This document shows, one piece after another, positions 14,292 to 21,804 of a stretch of 21,884 nucleotides of DNA; within the stretch, counting starts at the first letter, position 1; each line of letters begins with the position of its first letter. Source of the DNA: an uncultured Oscillospiraceae bacterium. Its GTDB lineage: Bacteria > Bacillota > Clostridia > Oscillospirales > Ruminococcaceae. A program made the position numbers and the translations under genes. The stretch spans positions 1 through 21,884 of the forward strand of contig URFD01000014.1 of assembly GCA_900547015.1 (NCBI GenBank). The letters run 5' to 3'. The notes under the pieces were generated by a model. It had not been told where the DNA came from. It ran no database searches and saw only the letters and a list, made by a program, of their open reading frames with translations.

Positions 14292-15555
14292 ACCGGCAGA
14301 CTGGAGCCGTCTGGATAATGCGGCCAAGATTTTTCCGCCGACCAGCAACAAGCAGGATACCAAGGTGTTCCGCTTCTGCTGCCAACTCAACGAGTGGGTG
14401 GACCGCGAGACCCTTCAGCTGGCGACCGAGCGCACGCTCGAGTCCTTCCCGATTTTCCGCAGCGTCCTCAAGCATGGGCTGTTCTGGTATTATCTGGAAA
14501 AAACAGATCTGGTGCCGATTGCGGAGCCGGAGTACCGTCCGCCCTGCGGCCCGATTTACGACCCAAACAGCCGCAATCTGCTGTTTGAGGTCACCTGCTA
14601 TCGGGATCGCATCAATCTGGAGGTCTACCATTCTCTCACCGACGGCACCGGCGCCCTGCAATTTTTAAAAACGCTGGTCTGCAACTACCTTGCCATCAAA
14701 TATCCGCAGACCCGTCAGGACCTGCTGCCGGAAATCGAGTACGATGCTTCGGCAACCGACCGCGACGAGGACAGCTTTTCCAAATACTACGACCCGCACC
14801 ATCAGGTGAAACGGACCCGCGGACGCAAATCGGCCCAGCTCAAGGGCTTGCGGGTGCCGGAGGGCCGCATCCGCATCATCGAAGGTATCATGCCGGTTCG
14901 GGAGGTGCTGCAGCTTGCCAAATCCTACCAGACAACCTTGACCGTCCTGCTGACCTCTATGATGCTGATTGCCTTTGCCGAGGAGATTCCACTGCGCAAA
15001 CGCAAGCGTCCGGTCGTGCTGGATGTTCCGGTCAATCTGAGAAACTACTTCCACTCGGATACGGCTCGAAACTTTTTCGGTGTCATCAAGGTGGGCTATA
15101 ATTTTTCCGAAGGCCCCGGAACGCTGGAGGATGTGATTCGTCAGGTTCGGGAGGAGTTTGCCCGCGAGCTGACCGCCGACCAGCTGGGTGCGCGGATGGC
15201 GGCACTCTCCAAAGCGGAGCATAACTATGTGGCGCGGGTGGTTCCGCTCGTCCTCAAGGATATCATCCTCCGGACGGCAGACCGCATCAACGAGGCTTAT
15301 ATGGCAGGCTCCATCTCCAATATCGGCAAGATTGAGATGCCGCAGGCCGCCCAGCCCTATGTGCGCCGCTTCGATGTCTTTGTCAGCACCGAAAAATTGC
15401 AGGCGTGCGTCTGCTCCTATGGCTCCGATCTGACTGTCAGCTTCACCTCGGCCTTCCGCAGCACCAATGTTCAGAAAAACTTCTTCCGCCAGCTCACCGC
15501 CGCAGGGATTCCGGTGGAGATTCAGTCGAACAAGATGGAGGATGATGTACAATGA
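14281..15555 (+). CDS. Condensation/alcohol-acetyltransferase-like protein
   Basis: This 424-residue protein resembles the alcohol acetyltransferase/condensation-like superfamily (COG4908-type). The active-site form HxxxDG is seen as H117, D121 and G122 (YHSLTDGTG); the first His of the common HHxxxDG is Tyr. Other family-like points are the FPIFRSVL segment after a helix, and VPVNLRNYFHSDTARNFFG. It has no carrier domain, so it is a stand-alone acyltransferase. The start is TTG at 14281 with AGAGGTGA 7-8 bases upstream, inside the last codons of the hydrolase gene. Its stop overlaps the next ATG (ATGA). A plausible job is making an ester that the partner hydrolase trims or recycles, but no substrate is indicated. 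Confidence 0.82.
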   Translation: MRNKPADWSRLDNAAKIFPPTSNKQDTKVFRFCCQLNEWVDRETLQLATERTLESFPIFRSVLKHGLFWYYLEKTDLVPIAEPEYRPPCGPIYDPNSRNLLFEVTCYRDRINLEVYHSLTDGTGALQFLKTLVCNYLAIKYPQTRQDLLPEIEYDASATDRDEDSFSKYYDPHHQVKRTRGRKSAQLKGLRVPEGRIRIIEGIMPVREVLQLAKSYQTTLTVLLTSMMLIAFAEEIPLRKRKRPVVLDVPVNLRNYFHSDTARNFFGVIKVGYNFSEGPGTLEDVIRQVREEFARELTADQLGARMAALSKAEHNYVARVVPLVLKDIILRTADRINEAYMAGSISNIGKIEMPQAAQPYVRRFDVFVSTEKLQACVCSYGSDLTVSFTSAFRSTNVQKNFFRQLTAAGIPVEIQSNKMEDDVQ

Positions 15556-16223
15556 AATACTGCGAAAAGTGCAAGGTGCTGGTTCCCTCCGGCAGAGAGC
15601 GCTGCCCGCTGTGCCAGAGCTATCTGGCGCCCAGCGATGCTGCCGGATACGACGATGAGATTTTCCCTTATATTCCCACCATCTACCATCAGCACAACCT
15701 GCTGATTCGGCTGGCGCTGTTCCTGTCCATCACAGGCTGCGTGGTCTGCTTTGCCCTCAACCTGCTGATTTGGAACAACAGCTGGTGGTCGATGTTTGTC
15801 CTTGCCGGGGTGGGCGCAGGCTGGGCAACCCTCATTCAGGCGGTCCGCAAGCGCAGCTCCTTCTGCAAGCACGTCCTCTATCAGCTGGTCACCGTTGGGC
15901 TGGTGGTGGTGCTGTTTGACTGGATGACCGGCTTCCACCGCTGGTCTTTCAACTATGTCATTCCGGCGCTGTGCATCTTTGCCATGGTCGTGATTGCCTC
16001 GATTGCCATCACAGGCCACCGGATGATTTCCAACTACATCATCTATATGGTGGTGTCGGCGGTGTTTGGCATCGTCCAGCTGTTCTTCCTGCTGCCGCAC
16101 TGGACCACGATTCTCTGGCCGACGGTTCTCACCGCTGCCGCCGGGGTCATCTATCTGGCGGCGCTGGTTCTCTTTGTGGGCAGGGACACTTGGTTCGAGC
16201 TCAAAAAGCGCCTTCATTTATAA
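15552..16223 (+). CDS. Zinc-ribbon multi-pass membrane protein (DUF6320-like)
   Basis: This 223-residue protein starts with a small zinc ribbon (C4, C7, C18, C21: CxxC-10-CxxC) followed by a cytoplasmic stretch. About six hydrophobic helices then run from about residue 50 to 210, and the end is basic (ELKKRLHL). It resembles DUF6320 proteins; their function is unknown to me. It overlaps the acetyltransferase-like gene by 4 bases (ATGA) and closes the operon, so coupled translation and a joint function are likely. It may dock the two enzymes at the membrane or carry their product. No catalytic motif is visible. The first strong terminator downstream is at 16441. Confidence 0.8.
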   Translation: MKYCEKCKVLVPSGRERCPLCQSYLAPSDAAGYDDEIFPYIPTIYHQHNLLIRLALFLSITGCVVCFALNLLIWNNSWWSMFVLAGVGAGWATLIQAVRKRSSFCKHVLYQLVTVGLVVVLFDWMTGFHRWSFNYVIPALCIFAMVVIASIAITGHRMISNYIIYMVVSAVFGIVQLFFLLPHWTTILWPTVLTAAAGVIYLAALVLFVGRDTWFELKKRLHL

Positions 16224-16339
16224 AAGCACCGGGAGGATTTTTGGTTAGTCGGTTCTGGCCTGTACCGTTATATAGAAATTTGTACGATTTCCTCCCCCAA
16301 TTTTTAGATGAGAATGAAAAAATATCCGCAGGAAACCGG

Positions 16340-16368
16340 TTGTTTTTTACTCACAACCATGGTAAGAT
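16340..16368 (+). promoter_or_regulatory. Possible orphan promoter
   Basis: TTGTTT (16340-16345) and TAAGAT (16363-16368) are 17 bases apart, with an extended -10 TGG before TAAGAT. No gene follows on this strand before the terminator at 16441. Confidence 0.4.
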
Positions 16369-16374
16369 ATGAAG

Positions 16375-16477
16375 TGAACGAATTTGGAAGATGTTCACGC
16401 TTGTGTCCTGTCCTTTTTCCTGTGGACAGAACAGCTAAAAAAATCCGCCCTTTCCATTTGGAAAGGGCGGATTTTTT
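16375..16477 (+). ncRNA. Candidate small RNA of about 100 nt
   Basis: Between the orphan promoter and the terminator lie three stems: GTGAAC/GTTCAC (16374-16379 with 16393-16398), CTGTCC/GGACAG (16408-16413 with 16424-16429) and the 15-bp terminator stem. Promoter, structured body and terminator are what a small RNA gene would show. A 15-codon frame (16391-16438, MFTLVSCPFSCGQNS) is an alternative reading. The terminator alone could instead serve the operon on the left and the MATE gene. Confidence 0.3.
16441..16477. terminator. Bidirectional terminator between DUF6320-like gene and MATE gene
   Basis: AAATCCGCCCTTTCC pairs perfectly with GGAAAGGGCGGATTT (15 bp, loop ATTT). T runs follow on both strands. 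It sits between convergent genes. Confidence 0.93.
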
Positions 16478-16488
16478 GTTGGATTCTT

Positions 16489-17856
16489 TTACAGGGAGTC
16501 GATGCGTCTGCGGAAGGTACTGCGCAGCAGCAGAACCGAGATAAAGCAGGAGATCACCTCTGCAATCGGGAATGCCAGCCAAACCTGATTCAGGGTGCCG
16601 AGGCGGGAAATCAGCCACGCGCAAGGCAGCAGGATGACCAGCTGACGCATGACCGAGATGAACAGACTGTTCTTTCCCTCGCCGATTGCTTGGAAGAAGT
16701 TGGAAAATGCGATGCCCAGCGCTGCTGCCGGGAAGCACAGGCTGATGGTACGCAGGGCGGAAACGCCGATTTCCATCATCTCTTCGCTGGCATTGAACAT
16801 CATCAGCAGTCCGCTTGCGCCAAACTGGAACAGCAGCAGACCGGCCACCATGATGCCCAGCGCGATGAGGGTGGCAAGACGCAGGGTGTGCATCAGGCGC
16901 TTCTTGTTGCGCGCGCCGAAGTTGTAGCCCATGATTGGCATTGCGCCTGCGCCCAGACCAAAGACCGGCATAAAGACGAAGGACTGCAATTTGAAGTAAA
17001 CGCCCAGAACGGCAACCGCCGCCTGAGAAAAGACGATGAGGATGTTGTTGAGCGCCATGATCATGATGGAGCTGATGGACTGCATAATCATGGAAGGGAA
17101 GCCGACCTCAAAGATGTCGCGCACGATGGCGCCGGAGAAGTGGAAGCCCTGGAAGGTGATGTGTACTGCGTGCTCCTTGCGGATGATGACATACACCGCA
17201 AACAGCATGGCGAGAATCTGTCCGGCAACGGTGGCAACAGCAGCGCCGGTCACTCCCATAGCAGGCAGGCCGAACCAGCCGAAAATCAGAATCGGGTCCA
17301 GCAGGATGTTGGTGATGGCGCCGATTAACTGGAACACCATCGGGTAGAACATATTGCCGGTGGCCTGCAAGGTCTTTTCCAGACAGATTTGGATGAAGGA
17401 GCCGAAGGAAAGGACGGTTACAATCGAGGTGTAGGTCACGCCCATCTGGATGACGGTCGCATCATCGGTGAAGGCAGAGAAAAACATCCGGCAGAAAAAC
17501 AGGCCGAAGATGACAAAGCACAGCGATTCCAACAGGGAAATCAGGATACCGTGAACGGCAGCACAGCTGGCTTCCTCCTCGCGGTGCTCGCCCAGTCGGC
17601 GGGAGATCAAAGAGTTCAGTCCAACGCCGGTTCCGACGCTGACGGCAATCATCAGGTTCTGGATTGGAAAAGCCAGAGAAACAGCGGTCAGAGCGTGCTC
17701 CCCGATTTGGGCAACATAGATGCTGTCTACAACATTATATAGAGCCTGAATCAGCATCGAGAAGATGGCAGGCAGGGACATGGACATCAGCAGCCGTCCA
17801 ATCGGCATGGTGCCCATTTTGTTTTCGGTCGGTTCTCTCATGGTAGTTTCTTGCAT
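16489..17856 (-). CDS. MATE family efflux transporter
   Basis: This 455-residue membrane protein belongs to the MATE superfamily, which exports drugs or cations using a Na+ or H+ gradient. It has about 12 hydrophobic helices in two halves. The first half opens MGTMPIGRLLMSMSLPAIFSM and contains ALYNVVDSIYVA; the second half carries GLGAGAMPIMGYNFGARN. Both are family-typical stretches, and the length is normal. The start is ATG at 17856 after AAAGGATG. A 9-bp inverted repeat lies about 40 bases upstream and may be an operator, but no regulator gene is adjacent. The substrate cannot be predicted. Confidence 0.94.
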   Translation of the reverse strand: MQETTMREPTENKMGTMPIGRLLMSMSLPAIFSMLIQALYNVVDSIYVAQIGEHALTAVSLAFPIQNLMIAVSVGTGVGLNSLISRRLGEHREEEASCAAVHGILISLLESLCFVIFGLFFCRMFFSAFTDDATVIQMGVTYTSIVTVLSFGSFIQICLEKTLQATGNMFYPMVFQLIGAITNILLDPILIFGWFGLPAMGVTGAAVATVAGQILAMLFAVYVIIRKEHAVHITFQGFHFSGAIVRDIFEVGFPSMIMQSISSIMIMALNNILIVFSQAAVAVLGVYFKLQSFVFMPVFGLGAGAMPIMGYNFGARNKKRLMHTLRLATLIALGIMVAGLLLFQFGASGLLMMFNASEEMMEIGVSALRTISLCFPAAALGIAFSNFFQAIGEGKNSLFISVMRQLVILLPCAWLISRLGTLNQVWLAFPIAEVISCFISVLLLRSTFRRRIDSL

Positions 17857-17896
17857 AAAGACATCCTTTCTTTTATTTTAGATATTATGACGAAAA

Positions 17897-17936
17897 TAGG
17901 ACTGTAATATATCAATAATGCTCAAAGACAGTCCTA
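17897..17936. promoter_or_regulatory. Perfect 9-bp inverted repeat upstream of the MATE gene
   Basis: TAGGACTGT (17897-17905) and ACAGTCCTA (17928-17936) are perfect inverted copies around a 22-base AT-rich spacer, upstream of the MATE start in the presumed promoter zone. It may be a repressor operator, for example of MarR or TetR type, or a 5' leader hairpin. I see no -35/-10 pair clear enough to report. Confidence 0.5.
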
Positions 17937-18010
17937 ACTATTATAGCACAGCTTGCCGGAAAGACAAGACTTTGCCTCGAAAAAATCTGAAAAAGCCGCC
18001 CTTCCTCCTC

Positions 18011-18040
18011 TTGCGGGGGTCGGTGAGGATTGTGTATAAT
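18011..18040 (+). promoter_or_regulatory. Promoter of the flavin reductase-like gene
   Basis: TTGCGG (18011-18016) and a perfect TATAAT (18035-18040) have an 18-base spacer. The predicted start is about 40 bases before the ATG. Confidence 0.65.
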
Positions 18041-18085
18041 TTGGATAAGAAGAAAAAACCCCACGATAGAGAGGAAGGACAGGAT

Positions 18086-18703
18086 ATGTCAAAAGTATTT
18101 TGGAAGGGCTCGACCCTGCTGGCTCCGGTGTCTCCCACCATGGTCAGCTGCGGCACCGCAGAAAAGCCCAATATCATTACCATCGCATGGACCGGCATCG
18201 TCAATTCCCAGCCGCCCATGACCTATATCTCGGTGCGGCCCAGCCGCTATTCCTATGACCTGATTCGCCAGAGCGGCGAGTTCGTCATCAATCTGACCCC
18301 CTCCAAGCTGGTTCGTCAGGCAGATTGGTGCGGTGTGCGCTCCGGTCGGGATGTCGATAAGTTTGCCGAATGTCATCTGACCCCGGCTCCTGCCAATCAG
18401 GTCAGCGTGCCGCTGATTGAGGAGTGCCCGATTAATCTGGAATGTAAGGTCAAGAGCATCATGCCGCTGGGCAGCCACGATATGTTCCTGGCAGAGATTG
18501 TCGGCGTGGACATCGACGAGGAATATCTGGACGGCGACGGTAAGCTGCACATGGAGCAGTGCGGGCTGGCTTCCTATATGCACGGGGAATATTTCGCCCC
18601 CGGCAAAAAGGTCGGCAGCTTCGGCTACAGCGTGAAGAAGCGCTCCAAGAGAACCCCGGACCAGCAGAGCAAGGGTCGCAAGAAGCCTGCCAAAAAGAAA
18701 TAG
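18086..18703 (+). CDS. Flavin reductase-like domain protein (flavoredoxin family)
   Basis: This 205-residue FMN-binding split-barrel protein belongs to the flavin reductase-like/flavoredoxin group. The family binds FMN and moves electrons or reduces flavin; no partner enzyme is in the window. Family-typical stretches are PTMVSCGTAEKPNIITIAW near the N-terminus, then SVRPSRYSYDLIRQSGEFVINL, and the late DMFLAEIVGVDIDEEYLDG. The tail from about residue 185 is rich in lysine and arginine, which is unusual and may contact RNA or membrane. ATG 18086 is chosen because GAGGAAGGA precedes it and the promoter TATAAT is at 18035; the longer upstream frame would include the promoter. It appears to be a single-gene unit ending in a terminator. 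Confidence 0.9.
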   Translation: MSKVFWKGSTLLAPVSPTMVSCGTAEKPNIITIAWTGIVNSQPPMTYISVRPSRYSYDLIRQSGEFVINLTPSKLVRQADWCGVRSGRDVDKFAECHLTPAPANQVSVPLIEECPINLECKVKSIMPLGSHDMFLAEIVGVDIDEEYLDGDGKLHMEQCGLASYMHGEYFAPGKKVGSFGYSVKKRSKRTPDQQSKGRKKPAKKK

Positions 18704-18712
18704 AATACACAG

Positions 18713-18755
18713 AAAAAAGAGGGAATTTTTTTGAAAAAAATCTTCCCTCTTTTTT
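18713..18755 (+). terminator. Terminator after the flavin reductase-like gene
   Basis: AAAAAAGAGGGAA (18713-18725) pairs with TTCCCTCTTTTTT (18743-18755), with an AT-rich loop that can itself pair partly. It lies 9 bases after the stop. Confidence 0.85.
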
Positions 18756-18780
18756 GATTTTCTTCTGAAAAGATACGAAA

Positions 18781-18800
18781 AATGGCTTGGTGAAGCCATT
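18781..18800. terminator. Second hairpin, terminator-like
   Basis: AATGGCTT and AAGCCATT form an 8-bp stem with loop GGTG. It has a better T run on the minus strand than on the plus strand. It lies between the first terminator and the tRNA promoter. Confidence 0.45.
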
Positions 18801-18842
18801 TTCTGGGCCAAAAAGTTTTTTAAAAAATCTTGCAAAAAAGTG

Positions 18843-18871
18843 TTGACAAATCCGAATCTCGATGATATAAT
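18843..18871 (+). promoter_or_regulatory. Promoter of tRNA-Leu
   Basis: Consensus TTGACA (18843-18848) and TATAAT (18866-18871) lie exactly 17 bases apart, 14 bases before the tRNA. This is the strongest promoter in the window, fitting a stable RNA gene. Confidence 0.93.
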
Positions 18872-18885
18872 GATACTCGTGATTT

Positions 18886-18972
18886 GCGGATATGGCGGAA
18901 TTGGCAGACGCGCTAGATTCAGGTTCTAGTGAGGTTAAACTCATACAGGTTCAAGTCCTGCTATCCGCACCA
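18886..18972 (+). tRNA. tRNA-Leu (anticodon CAG)
   Basis: This 87-nt tRNA has a 7-bp acceptor stem (GCGGATA with TATCCGC), discriminator A and an encoded CCA (18970-18972). The anticodon loop TTCAGGT gives CAG at 18920-18922, reading CUG. A long variable arm (TGAG-GTTAAA-CTCA) marks it as class II, as expected for leucine. The T arm ACAGG-TTCAAGT-CCTGC has an A-C mismatch at its base. T8 is present, the position ThiI thiolates. It has its own promoter and terminator. Confidence 0.97.
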
Positions 18973-18977
18973 CGGAG

Positions 18978-19014
18978 AAAGCACTTCAGCGAAAGCTGAG
19001 GTGCTTTTCTTTTT
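18978..19014 (+). terminator. Terminator of tRNA-Leu
   Basis: AAAGCACTTCAGC (18978-18990) and GCTGAGGTGCTTT (18995-19007) form a long stem with a GAAA tetraloop, followed by a T-rich run. It lies 5 bases after the tRNA. Confidence 0.93.
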
Positions 19015-19081
19015 GCCTGCTAGAACAGAGAAAAAAGGAAAAGCCATTTGAACCGTCAAGGCGAAGATTCACCCGCCTTCC

Positions 19082-19110
19082 TTGACATTCCGGTAGGGCT
19101 GTGCTATCAT
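19082..19110 (+). promoter_or_regulatory. Promoter of the GNAT gene
   Basis: TTGACA (19082-19087) and TATCAT (19105-19110) have a 17-base spacer. An inverted repeat AAGGCG/CGCCTT (19058-19079) sits just upstream of the -35 and could bind a regulator. Confidence 0.75.
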
Positions 19111-19139
19111 GGAACAAATTATTTTCAGGGGGTTTTTGC

Positions 19140-19670
19140 ATGAACGGATTGCGCCTGGCTCTGCCGACACCGGCGGATGAACAGAAGGTTTGGGCCTATC
19201 GGGAAGAATTTTTAAACCATGTCAGCAACATGGACGGCACAGGCGGCCTTGCAGAGGCACAGAGCTTCGAGCAGTGGTACAGCCGAAATCTGGCAAACCG
19301 TTGTGAGCAGACCGTTCAGCCGGGTTTTGTGCCGGCGACGACCTTCCTTGCGCTCGATGAGGAGACCGACGAGCTGATTGGCATGATTGACATCCGCCAC
19401 TACCTCAATTCCGCTCTGCTCAAGCATGGAGGACATATCGGCTACAGCGTCCGACCCACCTGCCGCGGCAGAGGCTATGCCACCGAGATGCTGGCACTCG
19501 CCCTCAAACAGTGCCGTACCTTGGGACTGCATCGGGTGCTGGTCACCTGCAACCGCACCAATCTTGCCTCCGCAAAGGTGATTGTGCATAACGGCGGCGT
19601 TCTGGAAAACGAGCTGGAAAACGGCGGCATCGTGACCCAGCGCTACTGGATTTCCTTATCAGATAAATAA
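19140..19670 (+). CDS. GNAT family N-acetyltransferase
   Basis: This 176-residue protein of the GNAT fold transfers acetyl from acetyl-CoA to an amine. The acetyl-CoA binding region is seen as HIGYSVRPTCRGRGYATEMLALAL, with the R-G-x-G-Y-A form of the pyrophosphate loop. The late CNRTNLASAKVIVHNGG stretch is typical of RimJ/RimL-like members. ATG 19140 is chosen because CAGGGGG lies 6-7 bases upstream; a GTG at 19101 in the same frame overlaps the promoter and cannot be used. It is a single gene with its own terminator, convergent with glnN. The substrate is unknown. Confidence 0.92.
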   Translation: MNGLRLALPTPADEQKVWAYREEFLNHVSNMDGTGGLAEAQSFEQWYSRNLANRCEQTVQPGFVPATTFLALDEETDELIGMIDIRHYLNSALLKHGGHIGYSVRPTCRGRGYATEMLALALKQCRTLGLHRVLVTCNRTNLASAKVIVHNGGVLENELENGGIVTQRYWISLSDK

Positions 19671-19680
19671 AAACGAAAGC

Positions 19681-19711
19681 AAGCCCGAGGAAGCGATTTC
19701 CTCGGGCTTTT
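19681..19711. terminator. Terminator between GNAT gene and glnN
   Basis: AAGCCCGAGGAA (19681-19692) pairs with TTCCTCGGGCTT (19698-19709). A TTTT run follows on the plus strand. It may also serve glnN on the minus strand, where the T run is weaker. Confidence 0.9.
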
Positions 19712-19719
19712 GTGCGCTT

Positions 19720-21804
19720 TTAGATGCGGTGCAGCAGGTCAGTGTAGGTCGGCATTGGCCATTCCTTTTGGTCTACCACTGTCTCCAACGAATCGCAGAC
19801 CGTGCGCAGACGTGCCATTGCCCCACATACCTGCTCGGACAGATACTGAGCGCGGCAGTACAGGTCCGAAATCTGAGTGGATTGCTGTAGGATTTCCTCC
19901 AGCTCCCCGGTTCGTTCCATGGCAGCCTCCACCGAGCAGCTCACCGATTCCAGATGTGTCTGCATCCTCTGCGGGTTGATGCCGCAGGCGTTCAGCTCAT
20001 GGACACTGTGTGCCAGCGTTCCGCTGTAACGGATGCAGCTGGGGATGATCTGCCGCTTGGCGATTTCCAGCATCGTTGCCGCTTCGATCTGGATGACATG
20101 GATATAGTTTTCCAGCTGGATTTCGTAGCGTGCCTGAGTCTCCTTCGGGGAAAAGACATGGTATTGGTCAAAGAGCCGGATGTTTTTTTCCTCGGTCAGG
20201 GCGCGGAAGGCCTCCGCAGAGGAGCGCAGGATGGGCAGTCCGCGGCGCTCGGCCTCCTCCACCCAGTCCTTGGAATAGTTGTTTCCGTTGTAGATGATGC
20301 GCTGATGGGCTGCGATGGTGTCCGCGATGATGGCTCGGATTTCTCTGTCGCGGTCATCGGCCTGTTCCAGCCGCTCGGCAAAGACATGGAAGGAATCGGC
20401 AAGAACGGTGTTGAGCACCACCTCGGAGTAGGCAAGCGACTGGGAGGAGCCCACCATCCGAAATTCAAACTTGTTGCCGGTGAAAGCAAAGGGGGAGGTG
20501 CGGTTTCGGTCGGATTCGTCTCGGGTGACTGACGGGATGGTGTTCACCCCAAAGTTCATCGTTTCACGGCAGACGCTGTCCGGGCTGCTGCCGGCTGCAA
20601 TGTTGTTCAGGATGGAGGTCAGGTGGTTCCCCAAAAAGATGGAGATGATGGGAGGGGGCGCCTCTCCTCCACCTAAACGATGGTCATTTCCGGCACAGGC
20701 AGCGGACATCCGCAGCAGGTCTGCATACAGGTCTACCCCGCGTAAAAAGGCGCAGAGCATCAGCAGAAACTGCAAATTGTGTTCGGGGTGCTTGCCCGGG
20801 CTGAGCAGATTTTCGCCGGTGTCGGTACACAGCGAGTAGTTGTTGTGCTTGCCTGAGCCGTTAATATGGTCAAACGGCTTTTCGTGGAGCAGGCAGGCCA
20901 GCCCGTGTTTTTTGCTCAGCGTCCGCATCGTCTCCATAATCAGCTGGTTGTGGTCGCAGGCAATGTTGGCGGTGGAATATTCCGGAGCCAGCTCGTGCTG
21001 GGCAGGGGCAGCCTCGTTGTGCTTGGTCTTGCTGGCAATCCCCATCTCCCACAGATTGCGGTCCAAATCCTGCATGAACTCCCCGACCCGGATGCGGATG
21101 CGTCCGCAATAGTGGTCATCCAGCTCCTGCCCTTTGGAGGGCTTTGCGCCGAACAGGGTTCTGCCGCAGATTTTCAGGTCCAGTCGCTGGTTATACAGAG
21201 GGTAGTCCACCAGAAAATACTCCTGCTCCGCGCCCACCATCGGGGTGATGCGGCTGACATTCTGGTTGCCCAGAGCGTGCATCAGGCGGACTCCCTCCTG
21301 AGACAGTGCCTGCATGGAGCGCAGCAGTGGGGTTTTGGCATCCAGCGCTTCGCCATTGTAGGAGCAGAAGGCAGTCGGGATAAACAGGGTGTCGTCCCGC
21401 ACAAAGGCAGGAGAGGTCGGGTCCCAGGTGGTGTAGCCTCTGGCTTCAAAGGTGGCACGCAGTCCGCCGGATGGGAAGGAGGAGGAATCCGCCTCACCCT
21501 GAATGAGCGCTTTGCGGGAAAATTCCATAGAAATTTCCCCGTCGGCTCCGGTGACGGACAGGAAAGCATCGTGCTTGCCGGCGGTGATGTTGTTCATCGG
21601 CTGGAACCAGTGGGAATAATGGGTCGCGCCCTGCTCAATGGCCCAATCCTTCATGGCGCTGGCAACCACATCGGCAATCTCGGGGTCCAGGTTTTCTCCC
21701 AGACGGCGGGTGCGGGTCAGGCTTTCGTAGACGCGGCGCGGCAGTCGCTTTTTCATGGCGGCATCTCCAAAAACGCGAGAACCGAAAATCTCTTCGATGT
21801 TCAT
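19720..21804 (-). CDS. glnN: Glutamine synthetase type III
   Basis: GlnN (694 residues) makes glutamine from glutamate, ammonia and ATP in the cytoplasm. It has the length and marks of the GSIII family: THYSHWFQPMN near the N-terminus, GAEQEYFLVD (metal-binding glutamates), KHNEAAPAQHELAP, HINGSGKHNNYS (nucleotide and glutamate binding), and NRTSPFAFTGNKFEFRMVG near the C-terminal part of the active site. NDHRLGGGEAPPPIISIFLG differs slightly from the more usual ANEAPP form. The start is ATG at 21804 after AAGGAGG. It is a single-gene unit here. No PII or other nitrogen-regulator gene is in the window. Confidence 0.97.
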   Translation of the reverse strand: MNIEEIFGSRVFGDAAMKKRLPRRVYESLTRTRRLGENLDPEIADVVASAMKDWAIEQGATHYSHWFQPMNNITAGKHDAFLSVTGADGEISMEFSRKALIQGEADSSSFPSGGLRATFEARGYTTWDPTSPAFVRDDTLFIPTAFCSYNGEALDAKTPLLRSMQALSQEGVRLMHALGNQNVSRITPMVGAEQEYFLVDYPLYNQRLDLKICGRTLFGAKPSKGQELDDHYCGRIRIRVGEFMQDLDRNLWEMGIASKTKHNEAAPAQHELAPEYSTANIACDHNQLIMETMRTLSKKHGLACLLHEKPFDHINGSGKHNNYSLCTDTGENLLSPGKHPEHNLQFLLMLCAFLRGVDLYADLLRMSAACAGNDHRLGGGEAPPPIISIFLGNHLTSILNNIAAGSSPDSVCRETMNFGVNTIPSVTRDESDRNRTSPFAFTGNKFEFRMVGSSQSLAYSEVVLNTVLADSFHVFAERLEQADDRDREIRAIIADTIAAHQRIIYNGNNYSKDWVEEAERRGLPILRSSAEAFRALTEEKNIRLFDQYHVFSPKETQARYEIQLENYIHVIQIEAATMLEIAKRQIIPSCIRYSGTLAHSVHELNACGINPQRMQTHLESVSCSVEAAMERTGELEEILQQSTQISDLYCRAQYLSEQVCGAMARLRTVCDSLETVVDQKEWPMPTYTDLLHRI

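Noticed and set aside
13233..14390. Minus-strand frame opposite the alpha/beta hydrolase
   Set aside because: The plus strand carries a complete catalytic triad and operon overlaps; the minus frame shows no domain.
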